Origin: Nanobdellota archaeon
Lineage (GTDB): Archaea > Nanobdellota > Nanobdellia > JAAOXT01
Length of the DNA: 56,779 bases
Direction: 5' to 3'
NCBI GenBank assembly: GCA_018221045.1
Contig: JAAOXT010000015.1
Span: 1-56,779, forward strand
Made by a program: the position numbers and the translations under genes. The notes below the pieces were generated by a model. It saw only the letters and a list, made by a program, of their open reading frames with translations, ran no database searches and was not told the origin of the DNA. Position 1 is the first letter of the stretch; each line of letters opens with the position of its first letter. Below, one piece after another: positions 39,132-48,298 of the stretch.

Positions 39132-42100
39132 TCACTGATATCTTTCTTCAGAATATTCGAAGTTATCAAAGTGATAAGTGGTTTTGGTCATGGTTTTCGA
39201 CGGTGTCGCGTACTCGCTGCCCAGAAAACGCACAAAATCTTCCACGCGACTCCACGAACCAGTTTTTTCGGCGTACAAGTAAAAAACGTTCTCCCTAACC
39301 GCAGGGTATAATTTGAGCTTCAAGTAAGATTCCGTGGCGTCATCCTTAAAACTTGCTGTAGAGTTATGCGCAATCAATAAATCGCAAGGCACTATTACCG
39401 CGAAAACGTAAGAGTTATCTCTTCTGCCAGCAAAAGTCCAGCCATTACTGCATTTGAAAGAAGATTTGGAAACTTTAGCCACGGTATCGTTAAGCACTCC
39501 TTCAACTCTTCCAAAAACCTTCCAAAAATGATCCGCTGAACCGTTAAGCCTGACGCGGGGACTGAACTCCACGATTCTTGAAGCGTTCACAGGAATCTGG
39601 GCATCCACTTTTATGAAAGGTGAATAAGAATTAATGCTGAAAGAATAATTTAGTTGAGGAGTGGTTCCCGAGCCAGCGTTAACCGTTGCGAACAACTTGC
39701 CAAAACGAGTGAGTACAGGGCTTGAAAGAGCAGAGCTATAACTCGCGGACACGTCGCTCATGTCAGTTATCCTTGTTTCAATGTCAAAGGTTCCGGAATC
39801 ATAAAACCAGTTAGCTCCTTCTGACTGAAAATCCTTGCTGGAGAAATCCCATGACCATAAAGGGTTTGAAACGTTCGTTCCGCTAACACTCAGGTTAGAC
39901 GACTGGTCATCCGAACAATCCTTATCAGAATAATAAGCGAAAAAACTGGTTTCACCATCCTCAAAATCGTTCAGGAAAGTTATGTTCAAGCGAGGATTGG
40001 AAGGGTTAAACCAATAATCCTTAGACTCGCTTACACTCCAGCCGTCACCGAGAAGAACTTCCAGTTCAGCCCCTGCCGAGAGTGAAGTCGGGTCAAGCCA
40101 ATAAAACCTTCCAAAAGGTTCTTTAAAACCCGTGAAGTTAAGCTCACCCCAGGATTGACTAATTGATTGGGAGTTGAGAGTGTTACCTTCATAATCCAGT
40201 ATTCGAATAGTGGTGGCCGAGCCAGCGGATATCAATCGCAAAGACATGTTGATGAACGAATCGTTCTCGCCTGCGCGGAACAACAATTTAGGGGCGGGTC
40301 CTTTGACCACAAAGTTTTTCTCGTCCAAAACCAGTTTTGGCAGGCTCGAAGTAATGTTAAACCATTCGGCCCCAGCAACGCTCACGTTATACTCTCCTGA
40401 AACGCCTTTCGAATCAATCGTGTAAGCGGTTCCGTTCCCCTCAAGGTTTGAAGGAGTGGTCGTGGACCCGTCAGGATAAGACACGTTAAAACTTATTACT
40501 TCATTATTTGATTGATTGGTCACTGTCACGGTAAAATTGGTTCCGTTAACGTTGTAAACAGTGAAGTTAGGTCTTAGCGAGCCGTTAAAATAAGTGGTTA
40601 GGACGCTGGACCCAGTATGGTAAAAGCTTGGCTGAGTCAACTTTGTTTTGAAATACTCGTCGACCACGCGAATGCAGGTGGGCCTGGTTTGAGCCTCAAA
40701 ACCCAGTTCTACACTAATCGTCGCGTTATCAACTGGTTCTGAATCAACTGTAAAACCAATCCTTCCAGTAAACAGGGTTTCACTGACTTGATTGAGTTTT
40801 GAGGTCGAGTTAGTCATGGTGGCTGAAGAACTGAAATCTTTGGTGGGAAAACTTATTTTAGCACTGTTATCAGCGTTGTAATAAATTAGGAACGTGTTGT
40901 TAGCGTTTGCTGAAAGGTTAACGAGTAATGAAATGTTTCCTAACGAAGCGCTCTCATCCTCCCAAGATAATTGCCAAGGAATCATGACATGATTCTGGTC
41001 GAACACCGCAAAATTAATGGTTCCTGAAGGGATTTGAAAGTCTTTTGAACTGGAAGTGGAGAACGAAAAGTTGTAAACCCCGTTTTCCACTGCGGAACCA
41101 GTGTTAGTGAGATTTATGCTAGTCCTGTTCCACTGTTGTTTGTTCCAGTCATCTTTGTCAACCTGTTTTTCTATTTTTTCATTAAAAGTGGAATAACTCG
41201 TTTCCAAGGAATAACCCTCATTAATCCCGGAAACTTTCAGGTAATTCAGTGCCGAAGAAATTTTGGAGTTAACGCTTTCCTCATCATTGACGTGTATGTT
41301 GAACTGGTGGCCTAACAAGAAATTGCTGGTTTTTGAGCCGTTAAGGGATTCTCCAAGCATCAAGTAAACAATGGCGTTCACCTGATCGGAAGAAGAGCCT
41401 CGACCAGTGATGTTAGTGAAGTCATTGACGTCCGAGGCCTCCAGTAGTCCTTGGGAGGGTTGAGAGGAGTCGAAACTCCAGTCAGAAATGTTGGTTAAAA
41501 AAACTTTCGCCTCGGTCGGAGTCGTCTTAGCGAATAAACCCCAAAGCCTTCCCGTTCCAGACGCTGAGCTGGTTGAAGCTCCACTGCAGAAATCGCTTAT
41601 TGTCCCCCCATCAACGTCATCGTAATCCCAGTTGTGCTCGCAAGCATGGTTGAAAAGTATTGAGAGGTCGCCTAAACCGGAAGTCGAAGTAGAATTTTTT
41701 ATAGTGATGTTTGCCATGACGTAATCATTGAAGAAAAAGTATTCAATCTTTGAAAACACTGGAGTGCTAGCAGGATTGTTGAAATTATAGGCATAGATTT
41801 TTGCGTAACCGAAAACGGGTCCGCTGGAGTAATCGCTAAGAGTGGTTGTCCCGGATTCCTGCTCGTTCCAAGCGTTGAAAAAACCTTGGCTTCCCGCCCA
41901 CTCATGACTGTTTTGTTTGGATTTGAAACTCGAAATCACTCCTCCTTGATTGAGATCCACTTCCGCTAAGTAAGAAGGAGTGTTGATTATTAGTTTGGTG
42001 CCGTCTTTTTCAACGCTTGTCGTGTTAACAGTTTCTTCTGATGGTATGACGTAGTCTTGAGAGGATAAGGAATTATAGTAGACGTTGATGGTTTGGTTCG

Positions 42101-42515
42101 CGAGCCTGGTGTAGTTCAGCGTGGCGTAAAGAACTCCTTGTTTCGCGGTCAGGTTCTCCCAATGCACTTGAAAAACTTTTTGCTCTGGGGCAAAAACCAT
42201 TAATGAGTTCGTGTCAGTATCGTTTCTCAAGTCAAAACCAATTTTTATTAATCGGTTGGCTGACTCGTTCAGAACTTCTTGAACCTCTATTTTCAAACGA
42301 TAACTTCTTTTGATTTCGTTCCAGTTAAAGGTTTCCGAAACTTTATTCAAGAAACCTTTTAGGTTGTATGCTTTGTTCAAGCTTATCCGCTGAAACTCCA
42401 GTGTCGAGACCTTCAACCCTGGAGGCAGGACTAAATAACTAATTATCGCAGACATAGTTATTATCACGATTATTCCTGTTATCACGAAGAACTGGCCTTT
42501 CACCACAAGTACCAC
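39132..42515 (-). CDS. giant secreted protein with prepilin-like N-terminus (1127 aa)
   Basis: MVLVVKG^QFFVITGIIVIITMSAIISYLVLP then Ser/Thr/Asn-rich beta-type ectodomain, many N-x-S/T sequons, repeated IYYN-type segments. Confidence 0.7.
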   Translation of the reverse strand: MVLVVKGQFFVITGIIVIITMSAIISYLVLPPGLKVSTLEFQRISLNKAYNLKGFLNKVSETFNWNEIKRSYRLKIEVQEVLNESANRLIKIGFDLRNDTDTNSLMVFAPEQKVFQVHWENLTAKQGVLYATLNYTRLANQTINVYYNSLSSQDYVIPSEETVNTTSVEKDGTKLIINTPSYLAEVDLNQGGVISSFKSKQNSHEWAGSQGFFNAWNEQESGTTTLSDYSSGPVFGYAKIYAYNFNNPASTPVFSKIEYFFFNDYVMANITIKNSTSTSGLGDLSILFNHACEHNWDYDDVDGGTISDFCSGASTSSASGTGRLWGLFAKTTPTEAKVFLTNISDWSFDSSQPSQGLLEASDVNDFTNITGRGSSSDQVNAIVYLMLGESLNGSKTSNFLLGHQFNIHVNDEESVNSKISSALNYLKVSGINEGYSLETSYSTFNEKIEKQVDKDDWNKQQWNRTSINLTNTGSAVENGVYNFSFSTSSSKDFQIPSGTINFAVFDQNHVMIPWQLSWEDESASLGNISLLVNLSANANNTFLIYYNADNSAKISFPTKDFSSSATMTNSTSKLNQVSETLFTGRIGFTVDSEPVDNATISVELGFEAQTRPTCIRVVDEYFKTKLTQPSFYHTGSSVLTTYFNGSLRPNFTVYNVNGTNFTVTVTNQSNNEVISFNVSYPDGSTTTPSNLEGNGTAYTIDSKGVSGEYNVSVAGAEWFNITSSLPKLVLDEKNFVVKGPAPKLLFRAGENDSFINMSLRLISAGSATTIRILDYEGNTLNSQSISQSWGELNFTGFKEPFGRFYWLDPTSLSAGAELEVLLGDGWSVSESKDYWFNPSNPRLNITFLNDFEDGETSFFAYYSDKDCSDDQSSNLSVSGTNVSNPLWSWDFSSKDFQSEGANWFYDSGTFDIETRITDMSDVSASYSSALSSPVLTRFGKLFATVNAGSGTTPQLNYSFSINSYSPFIKVDAQIPVNASRIVEFSPRVRLNGSADHFWKVFGRVEGVLNDTVAKVSKSSFKCSNGWTFAGRRDNSYVFAVIVPCDLLIAHNSTASFKDDATESYLKLKLYPAVRENVFYLYAEKTGSWSRVEDFVRFLGSEYATPSKTMTKTTYHFDNFEYSEERYQ

Positions 42516-43600
42516 ATCCTAAGAAGGACTTTAGAATAATCTTTTTCAAGATTTACCAGCCTGCTGATAGAGTGAACATTTGATTTAGGAGAATCCTTTA
42601 GTATTGGAGGGGTTCCACCCCTATTATCCTTTTCAAAATTGATTGTTACGTTGGTGTTGTCATAACTTGTGTTGAGCGTCGAATTATAATCATCAGTGTC
42701 AGAAGTCCCTATTGAGTACGAGAGGTAAAACTCTTTATTGCTGTGATTCATTAATGGAATGAAGAATTGCGTGTCCGCTCTCGTGGAGTTCTGAGGTTCC
42801 CCAACAGATGTTGCAACGCTGGAGTTAACGAGTAAGGAGTTCACGTAAAGTCCTGCGTTGTTAGAATTGTAAGAAGTGGATCCCCCAGCGTAATAAAAGT
42901 AAGCCAAGGTTTTAGTGTTAGCTGGAAGCAAAGATAAGCTGACGTTGACCGTGACGTTCATATCGCTCCCGAAAACAGTTTGATTGGTCACGTTAAGCCT
43001 GTATAATGTATCATCAACCTGGAAAACGAACGCTGACTTGTTAACTGTTTCACCGTTAGTTTTTAAAGATAAATTTGTTATTCCAATGACGCCGTTCTCG
43101 ACTCGCGTGTTGTTAGTTATCAAGTATATGGGAACGCTGTACCAGTTCCAGTCAACATTCCTGTCAAAAGAATACCCGTCAGAGAATACGTGCACAGAGT
43201 TTTTATCCACGTACGAAGGAAAATTGAAGGTTAAGGCAACCGCCTGATCAAAATGATTAATCGTTTTGTTGGTCCCGGCGTCCCACGTCCCGCCAGTGGA
43301 GTTCAAAGTAATTTTTGAGAAATATTCTGCCCGCACTTGATACCCGAACCGTTCAGGCATTATGTAGTATAACTTGTTTTCAAGTGAGCGCAAGTCATAT
43401 TTTTCTAAATCCTGGCTGAGAAGACCTGTTTCATCCAAAGAGTTTAATAGCACTCTGCCAAGCCTTGAAGGGTTTCTTTGAAAACTTTCGGTAGGCGTGT
43501 AAACTCTTTGAGTGAAGTAAACGTAAGAACCCATAAAAAAAAGGATGGTTAGGATGGCCTCCATTGATTTCATAAAACCTTTATTATTCATATTATCCAC
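42500..43600 (-). CDS. prepilin-like secreted protein (366 aa)
   Basis: MDNMNNKG^FMKSMEAILTILFFMGSYVYFTQ; overlaps downstream gene by 16 nt. Confidence 0.65.
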   Translation of the reverse strand: MDNMNNKGFMKSMEAILTILFFMGSYVYFTQRVYTPTESFQRNPSRLGRVLLNSLDETGLLSQDLEKYDLRSLENKLYYIMPERFGYQVRAEYFSKITLNSTGGTWDAGTNKTINHFDQAVALTFNFPSYVDKNSVHVFSDGYSFDRNVDWNWYSVPIYLITNNTRVENGVIGITNLSLKTNGETVNKSAFVFQVDDTLYRLNVTNQTVFGSDMNVTVNVSLSLLPANTKTLAYFYYAGGSTSYNSNNAGLYVNSLLVNSSVATSVGEPQNSTRADTQFFIPLMNHSNKEFYLSYSIGTSDTDDYNSTLNTSYDNTNVTINFEKDNRGGTPPILKDSPKSNVHSISRLVNLEKDYSKVLLRMWYLW

Positions 43601-44382
43601 GCGTTAACCTTAACTTTTGATAAGTATTTATTGTTGTTTTCAACAACGTTCGTGAAAAACTCTTGGTAAACATAATCCTGATAACCCGTGCCAGTTGTTC
43701 CGCAGGAATCGTTCATTTTTAGGTCGCCAACATAAAATTTTGATAAATCCATTCCTTGATTTGTATTAGTGTTCGTGAGAACAACCAAATATTTTTGGGA
43801 ATGCGAGGTAACAAAAATGATGGTGTCCTCATCCCCAGCGGATAAGGAAAGGTTGAAGGAAAAAACTTGGTTGTTAAAAAAATCGGTTGAGTTGGAAATG
43901 TCATCTTCGGATTCAATTCCTGAATTGGTGGATGACACGTAAACGTTTTTAGGGAAAACCAAGTCAAACGAGGCGTTGCCGCTTCCAGTTGTTCTGCCCG
44001 CGCTAATGTTAAAATCGTAGCCGTTAATTATGAACCTGACCTGACCTTCACCGAAATCGCTTCCAAGAGTGTAGTTAGCGTTTTGAGGTAGGGTGAAGCC
44101 TAACAAGTTGTATTCTAAGGAAAGGTTTGAGACAAAATCAAATTCTTTAGTGCATAGGGATTGGAATTCTTCCGAAGTCATAGAATACTTTTCAAGAAAG
44201 GATACGATACTGGTTATTTTTTTTTCGCGGAGCTCGAATTCGCTGGAGTCAGAGAAGGGGGTGACAAGTCTTAGCAAAAAGTTGATTAGGAAAATTATGA
44301 AAAACAGGAATATCAGGTAAGCGACTATGGCGTCAACGTCAACCTGCCCCCGTGACCGCGAGCTGTATTTTTCGTGATTCAT
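43588..44382 (-). CDS. prepilin-like secreted protein (264 aa)
   Basis: SRSRG^QVDVDAIVAYLIFLFFIIFLINFLLRLV; 44-nt overlap with the TadC-like gene in another frame. Confidence 0.65.
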   Translation of the reverse strand: MNHEKYSSRSRGQVDVDAIVAYLIFLFFIIFLINFLLRLVTPFSDSSEFELREKKITSIVSFLEKYSMTSEEFQSLCTKEFDFVSNLSLEYNLLGFTLPQNANYTLGSDFGEGQVRFIINGYDFNISAGRTTGSGNASFDLVFPKNVYVSSTNSGIESEDDISNSTDFFNNQVFSFNLSLSAGDEDTIIFVTSHSQKYLVVLTNTNTNQGMDLSKFYVGDLKMNDSCGTTGTGYQDYVYQEFFTNVVENNNKYLSKVKVNAWII

Positions 44383-45460
44383 CCTTTTCTCCTTCCATTT
44401 TTGCGATTACAAGTACTTCATAAACCCCTACTTCTTGCGGAGCTATCAACGAGTAAGAGAACTCTCCTTGTTCGTCAGTTTTTATTACTTCGGTCAGGTT
44501 CTCTAAGATTATGAATATTTGAGTGTTTGAAACAGGGCTTCCTTCAAGCACTATGCTCCCAGTCAGCTCCGTTTTTTCTCCAGAGGAGAGCACGTTATCA
44601 CTTAGCTCAGCGTTGAAGTCAATGATTTTCGGGTAGATGAGCACTGAGAAAGCCACTAACGCTATAACCAGCATTATGAAGGAATGCTTTACTCCCGCGA
44701 CCACGCTTCCATCCTTGGCCTCTCCTGCCACTAAGCCATTCATGAAAGATTGTATGGTCATTGTTAGGAAAAAAAGTATTTTGAAATAACCTACAGAAGG
44801 CGCGCTCCCTCCGCTGATGAATAACGCTCCTCCAGCACCTCCACCCACAGATAATAATGGGATGAGGATTCTGTAAAGAGCTACGATTATGCCAATGAAC
44901 AAGAGATTGATGATGTAAATAATGGTTATTTGCTCTTTGAGAATAGATTGTCTTTCATTGGCTATTTTTTTGAGCAGGCGAGTGGCTTCAGATACCGAGC
45001 CCATAGCTTCTGAAATAGCGCCTCCAGCGTAGTAGGCTTGAATGACTATTCCTATGGCTCTTCGTATGAAAATACTTTTTTTATTTCTCTTCGCGAAGTT
45101 CTTGATAACGTTTGGCAGAGGGATTCCCCACGACAATTGGTTCGCCATTTTTTTCACGTCTTCATTTAAAGCCCCGTAATCAGTTTTTGTAGCGTTGAGA
45201 ATGGCTATTGGCAGAGTCATGCCTGCTTCATGAGCATCCGAAAGGTTTCTGAGAAATTTGGGCAGGTTATCCTCTTTTTCGGACATTTTTTGCTGATAAG
45301 TGAATTTTAGTATTGACCATGGAACCAAGAATATTGATATTCCTATAACTATGCCATAACCCACTATGAGGATGTCTCCTTGAGATATTATCACCGCGCC
45401 TAGGCATACTAATATGGCGATTGTTCCGAAAACAAGTGTTATTATGTCCTCTTGATCCAT
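44339..45460 (-). CDS. type IV pilus platform protein, TadC/ArlJ-like half, with C-terminal beta-rich domain
   Basis: LRNLSDAHEAGMTLPIAILNATKTDYGAL...GGAISEAMGSVSEATRLLKKIANER T2SSF-type; C-terminal GSIVLEGSPVSNTQIFIILENLTEVIKTDEQGEFSYSLIAPQEVGVYEVLVIAKME. Confidence 0.85.
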   Translation of the reverse strand: MDQEDIITLVFGTIAILVCLGAVIISQGDILIVGYGIVIGISIFLVPWSILKFTYQQKMSEKEDNLPKFLRNLSDAHEAGMTLPIAILNATKTDYGALNEDVKKMANQLSWGIPLPNVIKNFAKRNKKSIFIRRAIGIVIQAYYAGGAISEAMGSVSEATRLLKKIANERQSILKEQITIIYIINLLFIGIIVALYRILIPLLSVGGGAGGALFISGGSAPSVGYFKILFFLTMTIQSFMNGLVAGEAKDGSVVAGVKHSFIMLVIALVAFSVLIYPKIIDFNAELSDNVLSSGEKTELTGSIVLEGSPVSNTQIFIILENLTEVIKTDEQGEFSYSLIAPQEVGVYEVLVIAKMEGEKDESRKIQLAVTGAG

Positions 45461-45467
45461 TTTTTTT

Positions 45468-46343
45468 TTATGTCTCCGTTGGTGAAATCATTTTTAGCAT
45501 TAGTATGAACGCTGCGCTAAGGAAGGGCAGTCCAATAGTCACGAGTATTATTTGCACTGTTTGGAGTTGTTGCGCGTACCCGCCGAGCAAGCTCATAATA
45601 GTTGTTAGCACGAGGATGAATACTGAACCCACTATGACAGCGGTTATGTACATTTCCATGAATATGCTCAGCGTCTTCACGTATTCTTGGAGTTTTCTCC
45701 TGTAATCTATGACGAAGTCGTCGCCTTTTTGAATTAGGAATCTTTTCAGGTCGGCTCCAGTGGACATTGTTGTTTTCATACCCCACAAAAGTTCTTTTAA
45801 CCCTTCGCTCGGCGATGCTTCAGCGGCTCTTGCCAGAGCTTCTGAAATGTCCATTCCGTAGCGGTCAATAGCGTACCAAATTTTTTGGAAAATTCTGGCG
45901 ATTTCTCCGAACTCTTCGAAATCACCTATTATCTTGAAAATCTTGTAAGTTGGCAGTCCTGTTCCCGCGAGCGTGGCCATGTAGATGGCTGCGAAGTGGA
46001 TTCCGTTATCAATCTTCTTTTTTTTCGAAGCAGATACTTGTGAAGGGTAAAAATAGAACAGGCTGAAAATTAGTATGGTTAGAAAGCTTCCAACGAAGAA
46101 TGAGAACAGCGCGCTGACCAAAACGTCCCCTGTTAGAATTGAGAAAACGATTGTTAAGGTTATGAAGGATATAATGAAACCTAATAATGAGAAGAAAGCG
46201 GCGAGTGAGAAGTACTCTTCAACAGTCAAGTGTATTTCTGCTTTTTGCAGGTCGCTGGCAATGTCTTTTATTAGATGCCTGTACTTTTTGACGTGCCTGC
46301 CGAACCACCTATAGGACTGGAATATTAGTTGTCTGCCTTTCAT
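45468..46343 (-). CDS. type IV pilus platform protein, TadC/ArlJ-like half
   Basis: FAAIYMATLAGTGLPTYKIFKIIGDFEEFGEIARIFQKIWYAIDRYGMDISEALARAAEASPSEGLKELLWGM T2SSF pattern plus TM helices. Confidence 0.85.
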   Translation of the reverse strand: MKGRQLIFQSYRWFGRHVKKYRHLIKDIASDLQKAEIHLTVEEYFSLAAFFSLLGFIISFITLTIVFSILTGDVLVSALFSFFVGSFLTILIFSLFYFYPSQVSASKKKKIDNGIHFAAIYMATLAGTGLPTYKIFKIIGDFEEFGEIARIFQKIWYAIDRYGMDISEALARAAEASPSEGLKELLWGMKTTMSTGADLKRFLIQKGDDFVIDYRRKLQEYVKTLSIFMEMYITAVIVGSVFILVLTTIMSLLGGYAQQLQTVQIILVTIGLPFLSAAFILMLKMISPTET

Positions 46344-46389
46344 GTGTTGATTAATATCTTTAGAATTATATTCTTTTATAATTACTCTT

Positions 46390-48267
46390 TCAAGTTCGCG
46401 CTGACTGTTTTGAAGGATATTTTTTCATCAGTTGCGTTAAGTATTTTGGGTTGGAGTAGAACATGGCTATGATGTTCGCAACTTCTTTGTAACCTTTTAT
46501 TCCTTGTAATTGCATCCATTTCAGGACTTTTATTCGAAAAGCGAGGTCGGAGCGTAAAACTTCTATTGAGTAACCCATTTTTTCCTTTATTTTATCAAGA
46601 ATGGTTGACTTGTAGGATTTGAACGTGTCTGTTGAAGGATCCCATTTGAAAGGAGTGTTGGTGGTTAGTTGTTGGGTGGAAAACTCGTATTGTAGGATTT
46701 CAACAACGGATTTAACCTTTCTCACGTACACTCCTTCTCTTCGGGTTAGGGCTAAGAACACGACGACGTCCAGCGCTTCTAGCATTACTTTAGGAAGGTT
46801 TATTGGTTTGTTAGTGAGGCGGCCGATAACGGATTGTATGCTGTCAGCGTGAAGGGTTCCCATTGAAGGGTGCCCCGTGCTCATTCCTTGGAACATGACG
46901 TAAGCTTCCTCTCCACGAACCTCTCCTACTATGATGTAGTCAGGTCTTTGACGCAGTGAAGATTTTAGCAAGTCGAACATTGTCACTTCACCGTAGCTTT
47001 TGGTTCCGAAGCCAGCTCTCGCGACTTGTGGAATCCAGTTCGGGTGGGGCAGCATGAGTTCTGGCGTGTCTTCTATGCTGACTATTTTCAGCGCTGGCTT
47101 TATGAATAAGGATAAAGAGTTCAGAAAAGACGTTTTTCCTGTGGCGGTGGCTCCGGCGATGAGCACGGATAACTTGTTTTCTATGACTAGCCACAAATAA
47201 GCAAGGATTTCCGCGTTAACCGTTTTGAAATCCATTTGGTTGATAGGGGTTAATGGTTCTTTGGTGAATTTACGGATAGTGAAGTTTGAGCCTTTCATCG
47301 CTATGTCTGTGCCGTAGGTTGCTTGCACACGACTGCCGTCCGGCAGGGATCCGTCGAGAAGTGGTGACGCGATGGATAAGGACCTGCCAGTTTTTTGAGC
47401 CAGTCTTAGCACGAAACCGTCTAATTTCTCTTTTTCTTCAAATATGACGTTGGTTTGGAGTTCCCCGTATAAAGAGTTGCGATGATAAATGAAGATAGGG
47501 ATGCCTGACCCGTCGCAACTGATGTCTTCTATGTTCTTGTCATGCATCATGGCTTCGATTTTGCCAAGCCCGATGAAATCCCTGTAAATATAGTATTCGA
47601 ACTTTAGTTTTTGCGCTTCAGTGATTTTAAGCCCTTCTTCCTTGATTATTTCTTCAAAAGTGTCTATGAGGTATTGGATCGCTTTTTCGGATCGGACTTC
47701 CGCGAAGTTTATGTTAAGTTTTTCTTCAATTGTTTGTTTCAAATCCTCCAATTTGGCTTTCTCTTTCGGAGTTATTGGGGGTTCTGAAATGAAGTATGAA
47801 AGGGCTTGTAATTCTTCATTCCATTTGATTATGCCGTAAGCGAACGTGGAGGTCTTGCCACCCAAGTTGAGGGTTATCAGCGGGAAAACGTCGTAGACTT
47901 TTCTTTTTTTGGCAAGAACTTCTTCGGGGACGATGCGAGCTTTTCCTGGGAGGTTGCTGAATAATTCGAGTTTTTGATAAACTTTTTTTTTCTCTTCTTC
48001 AACTTCTTTTTCTTTTGTCTTCACTTCTTCTTTTTGAAGCTCTTCTTTTTTTGGTGGTTCTTCTTTGATTTCAACTTTTTCTTCTGTTTTGATTTCTTCA
48101 TCGATTTTGGTTGTTTCTTCAACTGATTCTTCTTTCAAAGGTTTTGTTTCTGGCGCTGGAAGAACTTTTTCATTTTCAGGAAGCTTTTCTTTTTCAATCT
48201 TTTTTTTGGAGGCTTCTCTAGCTTTTCTTAATTTTTTACCTATCTTGGATAATTTTAGTCCAGCCAT
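46390..48267 (-). CDS. type II/IV secretion-type assembly ATPase (PilB/ArlI-like) with K/E-rich N-terminal tail
   Basis: AGATATGKTSFLNSL Walker A, SIEDTPELMLPHPNW, DYIIVGEVRGEEAYVMFQGMSTGHPSMGTLHADS. Confidence 0.94.
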   Translation of the reverse strand: MAGLKLSKIGKKLRKAREASKKKIEKEKLPENEKVLPAPETKPLKEESVEETTKIDEEIKTEEKVEIKEEPPKKEELQKEEVKTKEKEVEEEKKKVYQKLELFSNLPGKARIVPEEVLAKKRKVYDVFPLITLNLGGKTSTFAYGIIKWNEELQALSYFISEPPITPKEKAKLEDLKQTIEEKLNINFAEVRSEKAIQYLIDTFEEIIKEEGLKITEAQKLKFEYYIYRDFIGLGKIEAMMHDKNIEDISCDGSGIPIFIYHRNSLYGELQTNVIFEEKEKLDGFVLRLAQKTGRSLSIASPLLDGSLPDGSRVQATYGTDIAMKGSNFTIRKFTKEPLTPINQMDFKTVNAEILAYLWLVIENKLSVLIAGATATGKTSFLNSLSLFIKPALKIVSIEDTPELMLPHPNWIPQVARAGFGTKSYGEVTMFDLLKSSLRQRPDYIIVGEVRGEEAYVMFQGMSTGHPSMGTLHADSIQSVIGRLTNKPINLPKVMLEALDVVVFLALTRREGVYVRKVKSVVEILQYEFSTQQLTTNTPFKWDPSTDTFKSYKSTILDKIKEKMGYSIEVLRSDLAFRIKVLKWMQLQGIKGYKEVANIIAMFYSNPKYLTQLMKKYPSKQSART

Positions 48268-48298
48268 TTTTTTTTTGTTGGGGGGGGAGTAATTGTTT

